Shown here in pieces: positions 6,118 to 12,554 of a DNA stretch of 17,973 bases. Source of the stretch: Hymenobacter sp. (GTDB lineage: Bacteria; Bacteroidota; Bacteroidia; Cytophagales; Hymenobacteraceae); contig JANYFQ010000092.1 in NCBI GenBank assembly GCA_025362615.1, positions 1 to 17,973 on the forward strand, read 5' to 3'. The notes below the pieces were generated by a model that saw only the letters and a program-made list of their open reading frames with translations, searched no databases and was not told the origin of the DNA. Both the position numbers and the translations under genes were made by a program. Each line of letters begins with the position of its first letter. The stretch's first letter is position 1.

Positions 6118-7707
6118 GTGCTTGAAATGTCGCACCCCCGTCAGCACCATTGCCAGGCCCCGTGCGTCGGCAGCGGCCACGGAATCAGCATCTTTGATGG
6201 AGCCGCCGGGCTGCACCACGGCCCGGATGCCGGCTTCGGCGGCAATTTCTACGCAGTCGGGGAAAGGAAAAAAGGCGTCGGAGGCCATCACCGCGCCGTC
6301 CAGCGAAAAGCCGAAGGCGCGGGCTTTGTCGATGGCTTGCCGCAGGGCATCGACGCGCGAGGTCTGGCCCACGCCGGAGGCCAGGAGCTGGCCGGGGCGG
6401 GCCAGCACAATGGTATTACTTTTGGTATGCTTGCAGATTTTGAGGGCGAACTCCAGGGCCGCCGTTTCGGCGGCGGTGGGGGCCGATTGGGTGACGACGC
6501 GGAAGTCGGCGGCGGTTTCGGTGGCCAGGTCGGCATCCTGCTCGATGCGGCCGTTGAGCAGGGTTTTGACGAGCTTTTTGGGGAATTCGACCGGCTTTTG
6601 CCGGAGCAGGATGCGGTTCTTTTTGGCTTGGAGCAGCGGCAGGGCGTCGGGGGCAAAGCCGGGCGCAATCAGGACTTCAAAAAAGAGCTGACTCAGCTCG
6701 GCGGCGGTGGCGGCATCCACTTCCTGATTGACGATAATGACGCCGCCGAAGGCCGAAACGGGGTCGCAGGCCAGGGCCAGGGCGTAGGCTTGGGGCAGGG
6801 TGGCGGCCTGGGCCACGCCGCAGGCGTTGGTGTGCTTGAGGATGGCGCAGGCGGGCGGCCCGCCGGCAAACTCGCGCATCAGGGCCAGGGCCGCATCTAC
6901 ATCTACAAGGTTGTTGTAGCTCAGTTGTTTGCCGTGCAGTTGGTCGAAGAGGGCCGAAAGGTCGCCGTGGAAGGTGGCGGTTTGGTGGGGGTTTTCGCCG
7001 TAGCGGAGGGGGGTTTCTTGTTGCTTGTTTCTTGTTTCTTGTTGCTCGTTGGTGGTTCCTGGTTGAGGGCTGCCGGTTTCCGAACCAGAAACAAGAAACG
7101 AGAAACTAGAAACACCGTTTCCGGCGAAATACCGGGCGATTTCCGTGTCGTAATGGCTCGTGGCGGCGAAGGCGGCGGCGGCGTAGCGACGGCGGTCTTC
7201 GAGGTTGGTGTGGCCGTTTTTGGCGGCGAGCAAGGCGGTTACTTCAGCATATTGGTCGCGGGAGCTGACGACGAGCACGTCGCGGAAGTTTTTGGCGGCG
7301 GCGCGGAGCAAGGAGATGCCGCCGATGTCGATTTTCTCGATGATGTCGGCCTCGGGGGCACCGGCGGCCACGGTTTCCTCAAACGGGTATAAATCGACGA
7401 CCACCAAATCGATGGGCGGGATGCCGTGCTGGGCGGCCTGGGCCACGTCGGCGGCCTCGTGGCGGCGGTGCAGGATGCCGCCGAACACGCGGGGATGCAA
7501 GGTTTTGACGCGCCCGCCGAACACCTCCGGGAAGCCGGTGAGGGTTTCGACGGGAATAACGGTCGCGCCTTCCGCTTCGAGGAATTGTTGGGTGCCGCCG
7601 GTCGAGTAAATCGTGACGCCGTGCTGCGTCAGCAAGTGCGCCAGCGGGGCCAGCCGGTCTTTGTGATAAACGGAGAGCAGCGCGGCACGAACGGGGCGAA
7701 GCGACAT
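6115..7707 (-). CDS. purH: Bifunctional AICAR formyltransferase / IMP cyclohydrolase with an inserted linker
   Basis: PurH catalyses the last two steps of IMP synthesis: formylation of AICAR with 10-formyl-THF, then ring closure. The IMP cyclohydrolase domain (about 1-190) shows the YSTGGT, GGRVKTLHP and KIDIGGISLLRAAAKN motifs. The AICAR transformylase domain begins at LRYGENPHQ and runs to the usual C terminus RHFKH. A start at 7707 (MSLRPVRAALLSVYHK) gives 530 residues and fits the family; an in-frame ATG at 7740 would only add 11 atypical residues. The interdomain linker (about residues 199-232) is a Q/N/E/T-rich stretch encoded by an inserted heptamer palindrome (7012-7113). The 3' end runs into another repeat. 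Confidence 0.96.
   Translation of the reverse strand: MSLRPVRAALLSVYHKDRLAPLAHLLTQHGVTIYSTGGTQQFLEAEGATVIPVETLTGFPEVFGGRVKTLHPRVFGGILHRRHEAADVAQAAQHGIPPIDLVVVDLYPFEETVAAGAPEADIIEKIDIGGISLLRAAAKNFRDVLVVSSRDQYAEVTALLAAKNGHTNLEDRRRYAAAAFAATSHYDTEIARYFAGNGVSSFSFLVSGSETGSPQPGTTNEQQETRNKQQETPLRYGENPHQTATFHGDLSALFDQLHGKQLSYNNLVDVDAALALMREFAGGPPACAILKHTNACGVAQAATLPQAYALALACDPVSAFGGVIIVNQEVDAATAAELSQLFFEVLIAPGFAPDALPLLQAKKNRILLRQKPVEFPKKLVKTLLNGRIEQDADLATETAADFRVVTQSAPTAAETAALEFALKICKHTKSNTIVLARPGQLLASGVGQTSRVDALRQAIDKARAFGFSLDGAVMASDAFFPFPDCVEIAAEAGIRAVVQPGGSIKDADSVAAADARGLAMVLTGVRHFKH
7012..7113. repeat. Heptamer palindrome inserted in frame in purH
   Basis: The left arm 7013-7041 (GTTTCTT/GTTGCTT units) pairs with the right arm 7085-7113 with about four mismatches in 29. 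The centre contains GGTTCCTGGTTGAGGGC. On the coding strand it is translated as a polar linker rich in Gln, Glu, Asn and Thr. Related arms occur at 15610-15696 and 16905-16985. Confidence 0.85.
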
Positions 7708-7878
7708 GGGCAGGAAACTTACTGTTGAAGGTGAAAACATTAGCTGCGGGAAGCCCGCGCTTTTTGAGTGCCACGAAGTTACGGCTCGTCGTGCTGGTGT
7801 CGGCGGGCCGGGGTATTACCGAATTGTTACAATGGCGGGCGGCCAACTCAACGGGACCTTTTTCAGTATTTGCAAGCT

Positions 7879-9048
7879 ATGACACTTTCATTATTCAACC
7901 CCTTTACCCGCTGGCCGGCTCCGGCTCCGACGGCCCCGCCCGCCGCCGCTGTGGCGGCGGCCGAGGCGCTGGTGCCGCGCTTGCTGGCGGCGGCGGCAGC
8001 CACCGATGTGGTGGGCGGTTTCCCGACCCAGGAACTTGACTGGCTGCGCGAAGCGGGTTTGCTCACAGCGGCTTTGCCGGCCAGGATGGGCGGGGCCGAC
8101 CTGGGTGCGCCCGCCGCCCTGGGGCCGTTGCTGGAAGTGCTGCGGCACATCGGGCGCGGCAACCTGGCCGTGGGGCGCTTGTACGAAGGCCACGTAAACG
8201 CACTGCTGCTGATTGCCGAATTTGGCACCCCTGCCCAACGCAAGCGCTACGCCGCCGATGCCCGCGCCGGCCACCTCTTCGGCGTGTGGAACACCGAAGA
8301 CCCGGCGGCCGGGGCGCAGCTAGAAAGCCGCCCCAGCAGCGGCGGCTACCGCCTCAACGGAGCCAAAACCTTTGCCAGCGGCGCGGGGCACCTCACGCGC
8401 CCGGTGCTGACGGCCGCCTTGCCCAACGGCGGCGGCTGGCAGCTACTCGTGCTGCCCGCCGATGCCCAGCCGCCGGCCCTCGACCGCAGCTTCTGGCGGC
8501 CCCTGGGGATGCGGGCCACGGCCAGCTTCCGGGCCGACCTCACGGGCCTCGAAGTCGGGGCCGACGACCTCCTCGGCCCACCCAACAGCTACTACCAGCA
8601 GCCGCAATTTGGCGGCGGAGCCGTACGGTTTGCCGCCGTGCAACTGGGCGGGACCGAGGCCGTGTACGACGAAACCCGCCGCTTCCTCCGCGCCCTGGGC
8701 CGCACCGACGACCCCTACCAGCGCCAACGCCTGGGCCAGATGGCGCTGCACCTCGAAACCGGCCGGCACTGGCTGCGCGGGGCCGCCGCCCACGCCGTGC
8801 AACCCGACAACTCGGCCGCCAGCGTCGCTACCGTCGTGGCCTACGCCAACGCCACGCGCACCGTCGTCGAGCACATCGGCCTCGAAATGCTGCGCCTCGC
8901 CGAGCGTTGCGTGGGGGCGCGGGGCCTGCTCCAGCCCGAACCCTTCGAGCGAATGCACCGCGACCTGACGCACTACCTGCGCCAGCCCGCCCCCGATGCC
9001 GTGCTGGCCGACGTGGGCCGGTTTGTGCTGGAGGGCGGGGCGTTTTGA
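7879..9048 (+). CDS. Acyl-CoA dehydrogenase-fold flavoprotein
   Basis: A 389-residue protein with the three-part acyl-CoA dehydrogenase layout. An N-terminal helical domain (about 20-125) contains the segment after FPTQELDWLREAGLL. The beta domain includes GVWNTEDP (in place of the usual ALTEP loop) and YRLNGAKTFASGAG. The C-terminal helical bundle ends in RCVGARGLLQPEPFERMHRDLTHYLRQP. That ending resembles the acyl-CoA dehydrogenase/DszC-type monooxygenase branch. I cannot identify a clear catalytic glutamate, so substrate and reaction are open. The start at 7879 was preferred over an in-frame ATG at 7768, because those 37 extra residues are not domain-like and overlap the purH upstream region. 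It is divergent from purH; no strong promoter is visible. Confidence 0.85.
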   Translation: MTLSLFNPFTRWPAPAPTAPPAAAVAAAEALVPRLLAAAAATDVVGGFPTQELDWLREAGLLTAALPARMGGADLGAPAALGPLLEVLRHIGRGNLAVGRLYEGHVNALLLIAEFGTPAQRKRYAADARAGHLFGVWNTEDPAAGAQLESRPSSGGYRLNGAKTFASGAGHLTRPVLTAALPNGGGWQLLVLPADAQPPALDRSFWRPLGMRATASFRADLTGLEVGADDLLGPPNSYYQQPQFGGGAVRFAAVQLGGTEAVYDETRRFLRALGRTDDPYQRQRLGQMALHLETGRHWLRGAAAHAVQPDNSAASVATVVAYANATRTVVEHIGLEMLRLAERCVGARGLLQPEPFERMHRDLTHYLRQPAPDAVLADVGRFVLEGGAF

Positions 9049-9075
9049 TGGAGGTGCTTGGGAAGCCGGGGCTGA

Positions 9076-9177
9076 TGCGGGCGGGCGGCTTTTTTGGCCG
9101 CCCGCCCGCATCGGTCAGCCCGTCAAACCGCCTGGGGGAAAGCGGGCGGGCGGCGAAAAAAACTGCCCGCCCGTACC
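9076..9177. repeat. GC-rich double-hairpin repeat, degenerate copy of the 13449-13597 interior
   Basis: The first hairpin GCGGGCGGGCGGC/GCCGCCCGCCCGC (9077-9110) has a T-rich loop. The second is made of GCGGGCGGGCGGC and CTGCCCGCCCG around AAAAAA (about 9142-9172). Between them lies a spacer like that at 13504-13535. The order and sequence match the interior of the element at 13449-13597. The GAAGCTGTTTAGAAAG ends are missing or decayed (a weak GCTAAACAAC remains near 9199). It lies 28 bp past the acyl-CoA dehydrogenase stop. Confidence 0.75.
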
Positions 9178-9359
9178 GTCTGCGGCCTCGACCAACGTGC
9201 TAAACAACGGCAATGCTTGCTACTTTTTTTGGTGCCTGATGCTTGGTTGAATTGACAACAGAACGTGATACCCCCCGCGCCCACTGCGGAAGTGGCCCTG
9301 AATGTTACCATTTGGGAAACAATTAGGTAACACACGCAACATTAACGTAACTTGGGGCC
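9178..9359. other. Non-coding remainder of the 9049-9359 gap
   Basis: Besides the GC-rich repeat, this stretch holds a GGTGCCT/GATGCTT heptamer pair after a T tract (9224-9246). An AT-richer leader then runs up to the DUF2490 start at 9360. TTACCATTTG (9304-9313) resembles a -7 box with one extra base, but no TTG lies at the right spacing. I see no gene here. Confidence 0.5.
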
Positions 9360-10070
9360 ATGAATCCCGGATACGCCTTATTTTGCCTGGCTTCGCTGCT
9401 ACTCGCTCGGCCCGGCCCAGCTCCGGCGCAAATTGCTGCACGCGTCGGTTCGCCCGTGGCCTGGGTAAAGGCCAGCGCCGACCAGCGCCTGCGCGGCCCG
9501 TGGAGCGTCTTTTCGGAGGTCGAAATCCGGCAGTCCAACGCCCAGCTCCCGGCCCAAACCCTGGGCCGCCTGGGCCTGCGCTGGCACCTGGGGCGGCAGT
9601 TTAGCCTCACCACCGGCTACGTACTGGCCCGCAACCAGGTGCGTACCAACCCCGAAACTACCCTGCCCGAACACCGCTTCTACCAGGAAATGGCCCTCGC
9701 CGACACCAGCGGCCCCCTCCGCGCCAGCCACCGCCTGCGGGCCGAAGAGCGTTGGCTGCGCCCCGCACCGGGCGCGGCCTTCGCCTTCGTGCCGCGCCTG
9801 CGCTACCAGCTTCGGCTGGTGGTGCCCCTGCACCGGGGTGGCTGCCTGCCCGTGGGCAGCCCCTACCTGCTGGCCGCCGACGAGCTGTTTTTCGGCCTCG
9901 GCCCCCGCACCCGCGTCCTCGAAGAAAACCGCTTGCTACTGGGCCTCGGCTACCGCTCCAGCCCCCGCACCACCCTTGAGCTGGCCTACCTCTGGCAAAC
10001 CCAGGCCGCCGGGGCCATCGGCTACGAAGCCGCCAGGCGGCAAGCCGTGCAAGTGGCGGTGAGTTGGTGA
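9360..10070 (+). CDS. Secreted DUF2490-like beta-strand protein
   Basis: A 236-residue protein with a signal peptide (about 1-24, ending PAPAQ). The body alternates aromatic and charged strands: W-rich segments (VAWVKASADQRL), FSEVEIRQSNAQ, LGRLGLRWHLGRQFSLTTGYVLAR, ERWL and LRYQLRLVVPL. It ends in LLLGLGYRSSPRTTLELAYLWQTQ. This is the barrel-like pattern of DUF2490 proteins, which are predicted to be outer-membrane or periplasmic and have no known function. It is convergent with the FRG gene; a short inverted repeat separates the two stop codons. The family call is by pattern only. Confidence 0.7.
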   Translation: MNPGYALFCLASLLLARPGPAPAQIAARVGSPVAWVKASADQRLRGPWSVFSEVEIRQSNAQLPAQTLGRLGLRWHLGRQFSLTTGYVLARNQVRTNPETTLPEHRFYQEMALADTSGPLRASHRLRAEERWLRPAPGAAFAFVPRLRYQLRLVVPLHRGGCLPVGSPYLLAADELFFGLGPRTRVLEENRLLLGLGYRSSPRTTLELAYLWQTQAAGAIGYEAARRQAVQVAVSW

Positions 10071-10148
10071 GGTGGTGGGCTGGTGGGGTGGCAGTAGACA
10101 AATTCATTCAACGTCAAACCCAACTCATCACCTCACCACCTCACCTAT
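10060..10148. repeat. Inverted repeat between convergent genes, likely bidirectional terminator
   Basis: GGTGAGTTGGTGAGGTGG (10060-10077) faces inverted CACCTCACCACCTCACC near 10129-10145. It spans the stop codons of both convergent genes (10070 and 10141). Its units resemble the GGTGAGA array at 6010-6117. No T run is seen, so a termination role is inferred only from position. Confidence 0.5.
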
Positions 10149-10947
10149 TCGCCGGCGCGTAGTGGCGGTGCAGCCACCGGCTGAGGCCGCCCAGGCCCGG
10201 CATCAGCACCCGCTCCGTAATGCCGGCCTGGTCGAGTTTGTCGCGCACTTCCCACTTGAGAGCGGCGGGGATGACGACCCGAAAGAACAGTTCGGGGCGG
10301 CTGGCCAACCACTCGTGCAGCACGTCGGTGGCCGAACTCATCAGCGAGAACAGTGCGAACTGCTGCACGATGCGGGCATCCAGGCTGGGCGGCTCCAGGA
10401 ACAGCACAAACGGCTCGGCCTGGAGCCCTTCGAGGTTGCGGAGGCTGTCGGATACGGGGGCCAGCAGCTCGGAGGTGAAGACGTTGGAGCCTTCGCTGGC
10501 CAGGGCCTCGCGCAGGGCAGGCGGGAGCTGGTCGGCGGCCCGCACGTAGTTCAGGGCCCAAATGATGCCGTCCTGGTCGTAGGCCGCCAGGTCGTCGGTG
10601 GCGAAGTGCAGGGCCACGTAGGGCGAGTACGTCCAGTCGAGGAGGCGCGTGGGCAGGCCGTGGTGCTGGGCCAGGGCCAGCCAGTCCCAGGGGCTGTCGG
10701 TACTGGCCAGCGGGCCGGTGTCGCGGGCGTACTTGCGAAAATTGCGGAGCAGGTGGTGTTCGAGCTTTCCAAACTCGCCCCCCAGCCGTTGCAGGCTGGT
10801 ACTGAGGAGGTAGTTGCGGCTGCGCTGCCCCCGGTACACAAACGGCGAGCGGAAGCGGCCCAGCCGCCCGTCCCAGGTGTCGCGGAAAAGCAGCTCCTGC
10901 AAATCGGCCCAGGAAGAAGCCACGTGGTCGTTGGCAGAGTAGCGCAT
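10141..10947 (-). CDS. FRG-domain protein
   Basis: A 268-residue protein with the hallmark FRG-domain residues. FVYRGQ at 36-41 is the family's namesake (F/Y)RG. The second motif, LAQHHGLPTRLLDWT (92-106), is followed by SPYVALHFA, and then by GIIWALN near 127. The biochemical function of the FRG domain is not settled, and such proteins are often found in accessory or defence-like contexts. Here it stands alone, with no partner toxin, nuclease or transmembrane domain. The start at 10947 (MRYSANDHVASSW) was chosen because the open frame upstream to 11088 is Pro/Arg-rich and includes the hairpin at 11048-11080. The C terminus (about 150-268) is unassigned. Confidence 0.85.
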   Translation of the reverse strand: MRYSANDHVASSWADLQELLFRDTWDGRLGRFRSPFVYRGQRSRNYLLSTSLQRLGGEFGKLEHHLLRNFRKYARDTGPLASTDSPWDWLALAQHHGLPTRLLDWTYSPYVALHFATDDLAAYDQDGIIWALNYVRAADQLPPALREALASEGSNVFTSELLAPVSDSLRNLEGLQAEPFVLFLEPPSLDARIVQQFALFSLMSSATDVLHEWLASRPELFFRVVIPAALKWEVRDKLDQAGITERVLMPGLGGLSRWLHRHYAPANR

Positions 10948-11047
10948 GGGGCTAAGGTACGCCGGGCGCGGCGGCGGGGTTGGTGGGGCACCAATGCGCT
11001 TCGGGGCCAACGGCTGCGCCGGCGCAACAAAAAACCCCGAACGCACA

Positions 11048-11080
11048 ACGGGCCTGCCATCGCGCGGATGGCAGGCCCGT
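11048..11080 (-). terminator. Strong hairpin downstream of the Lys/Met-repeat gene
   Basis: A 14-bp perfect stem (11048-11061 with 11067-11080) has a GCGCG loop. On the minus strand a TTTTTT tract follows about 11 nt later (complement of 11030-11035). It lies 31 nt past the stop of the gene ending at 11111. The distant T tract makes it an imperfect terminator. Confidence 0.5.
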
Positions 11081-11110
11081 GGGCACAACGAGCGCAGTGC
11101 CCCGCACGAC

Positions 11111-11386
11111 TTACATCTTGCCGTCGCTCATCTTACTTTCGCCCATCTTGCCGTCGTTCATCTTGCCTCCGCTCATCTTATTTTTTGAAACTTTGGCCTT
11201 GGCGGGTTTGGCGGCGGGGCTCATTTTAGTGCCACCGTCGGCCATTTTGCCTTGCGACATTTTGCCTTCCTGGCTCATTTTGTCGTTGGCCATCTTGCCG
11301 CCCTCCTGGGCGTGGGCAAGGGGGGCGGCGAGTAAAAGGGTGGCGACGAAGAGTGCCTGGGACGCGGAAACGAGAAACTTACGCAT
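11111..11386 (-). CDS. Small secreted Lys/Met pentapeptide-repeat protein
   Basis: A 91-residue protein with a clear Sec signal peptide (about 1-27, cleaved after AHAQ). The mature part is almost only KMxxG-like units: KMAND, KMSQEG, KMSQG, KMADGGT, then after an Ala/Lys spacer KMSGG, KMNDG, KMGES, KMSDG and a final KM. It has no Cys, no Trp and no folded-domain pattern. It resembles the loosely defined MXKDX-type pentapeptide repeat proteins found near metal- or stress-related sigma/anti-sigma genes. A metal-binding role through Met is conceivable but unsupported. It lies 87 bp downstream of an orphan anti-sigma-like gene on the same strand. Confidence 0.75.
   Translation of the reverse strand: MRKFLVSASQALFVATLLLAAPLAHAQEGGKMANDKMSQEGKMSQGKMADGGTKMSPAAKPAKAKVSKNKMSGGKMNDGKMGESKMSDGKM
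11113..11180. repeat. Tandem 15-bp coding repeats (KMxxG units)
   Basis: On the plus strand CATCTT recurs about every 15 bp, alternating with variable CATCTTGCCGTCGTT-like spacers. It encodes the C-terminal KMxxG array. Units differ mainly at the two variable codons. Confidence 0.7.
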
Positions 11387-11473
11387 TGGTTTGGGGATGG
11401 GGGGTTGGTTGGTTGGTTTTGGGGGTACAGACGTGGCCCCTTTGCGGGCCTTACAACTGGCGGAAACTTTTTC

Positions 11474-11770
11474 CTAATCGGCTTGCGGCGGCGCACCACC
11501 GGCAGCAAGGGGCGGCGGCCCGGCCAGGCCACCGAGCAACAGCCGGAGCCGCTCGCGGGCAGCGGCGGGCAGCACAGCCGCCGGGGCTACTGCCCGCAGG
11601 GCGTAGCGGGCGATGAACCGGCTTTGCGCCTCGTAGCGGCGGCAGTGCGGGCACAGGCGCAAATGGGCCCACAGTTGCAGGCGCGTGGGCAAAGGCAGAG
11701 GCGCATCGGCGCGACGCTCGACGAGCAACGTGGCCTGCCGGCAGTTGAAAAGAGGGGAAGCTATGGACAT
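11474..11770 (-). CDS. Orphan zinc-binding anti-sigma-like protein (ZAS motif)
   Basis: A 98-residue soluble protein with C10 followed by H36-x3-C40-x2-C43 (HLRLCPHC), the pattern of zinc-binding anti-sigma factors. It is clearly paralogous to the gene at 17396-17623. Both share the frame C-x-QAT-x-LVER, then H-x3-C-x2-CRRY-x-x-QSR, with the same 26-residue distance from the first Cys to the His. Unlike that copy, no sigma factor gene precedes it; a small membrane protein does. The C-terminal third is Ala/Pro/Leu-rich and there is no transmembrane helix. The start at 11770 gives MSIASPLFNCRQAT. A possible promoter is CAA (11801-11803) with CAAAATAA (11775-11782) on the complement, which would give a near-leaderless mRNA. 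Confidence 0.75.
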   Translation of the reverse strand: MSIASPLFNCRQATLLVERRADAPLPLPTRLQLWAHLRLCPHCRRYEAQSRFIARYALRAVAPAAVLPAAARERLRLLLGGLAGPPPLAAGGAPPQAD

Positions 11771-11891
11771 GGAACAAAATAAAATAGCAATAATAAGGAG
11801 CAAAAGGGCCGCCGCATCGGACCCGCTCTGCCAGCGGGCGGGCCATCCGCAACACGTGCCCCTGGGCGGTATCCGCCCGCTACTGGCGGCG

Positions 11892-12365
11892 CTACGCCAG
11901 GGGGGCCACCGGGTGGGACGCGCAGCCCGGCCCACGGCGAACAGCCCACACAAGGCCCGCCAGCGCGAGCAAGGCCCCAAACAAGGGCAACCACATATGT
12001 CCGCCCAATAGCAGGTAGCCGACCGGCACCCCGACGATTTGGGCCAGTTTCAATAACCTGGACACCGTGCAGGCCGGCGCCGGTGCCACGCCCAGCGCCC
12101 CCACCCAGTAGCCCAGCGAATTGCCCAGCACCCCCGTGAACACCCCCAACCCCAGGTTGACCACGACGGGCATCATCACGGCCAGCGACTCGGCCCGCAC
12201 CCAGGTCAGGGCCACGAACCCGCCCACGAACGCCACCCCAACGGCCGCCCGCCCCGCCCCCGGCCAGTGCCGGAAACGCGCCGCCTGGGGGCGCGACCCA
12301 AGCATTGCCCTCAAACGACGAAAAGCAGGACCGAAAAGCGGCAGGGAAAGGACGAAGGGCAGCAT
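11892..12365 (-). CDS. Hypothetical small membrane protein
   Basis: A 157-residue open frame with a basic N-terminal segment (about 15-42) and three to four hydrophobic stretches. These lie at about 43-58, 62-92 (MMPVVVNLGLGVFTGVLGNS) and 108-145 (VGVPVGYLLLGG, LFGALLALAGLVWAV). I do not recognise the family. It lies 189 bp downstream of the molybdopterin oxidoreductase on the same strand and could be a membrane accessory, but nothing in the sequence ties it to that enzyme. In this GC-rich DNA other frames are also open, so its reality rests on the hydrophobic pattern. Confidence 0.5.
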   Translation of the reverse strand: MLPFVLSLPLFGPAFRRLRAMLGSRPQAARFRHWPGAGRAAVGVAFVGGFVALTWVRAESLAVMMPVVVNLGLGVFTGVLGNSLGYWVGALGVAPAPACTVSRLLKLAQIVGVPVGYLLLGGHMWLPLFGALLALAGLVWAVRRGPGCASHPVAPLA

Positions 12366-12554
12366 GGCGGGGCCGGGTGAAAGGGAGTAGCGCCGGGGTG
12401 GACGCGCCAGGAGCCGGTTTCCTTACACCCGCCAACCGGGGCCGCCCGTGCAACGCCGCCGTACGCGCTTCAACAAGCACGTGCAAACCGTCCGCAAACC
12501 AGCCGGGCCGTAAAACGGCCAGGGCCGGGCGCAGGTGCCCGTGGCGGGCGGCGC

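Noticed and set aside
6040..7392. 450-codon plus-strand frame opposite purH
   Set aside because: Glycine-rich antisense shadow of purH that begins in repeat DNA.
7708..7740. Upstream in-frame ATG for purH
   Set aside because: It adds only 11 residues unlike the family; MSLRPVRAALLSVYHK is the normal PurH start.
9077..9110. Classical intrinsic terminator after the acyl-CoA dehydrogenase gene
   Set aside because: The T run is in the hairpin loop, not after the stem, and the same block recurs elsewhere as part of a repeat element. A termination role is possible but not supported by the usual pattern.
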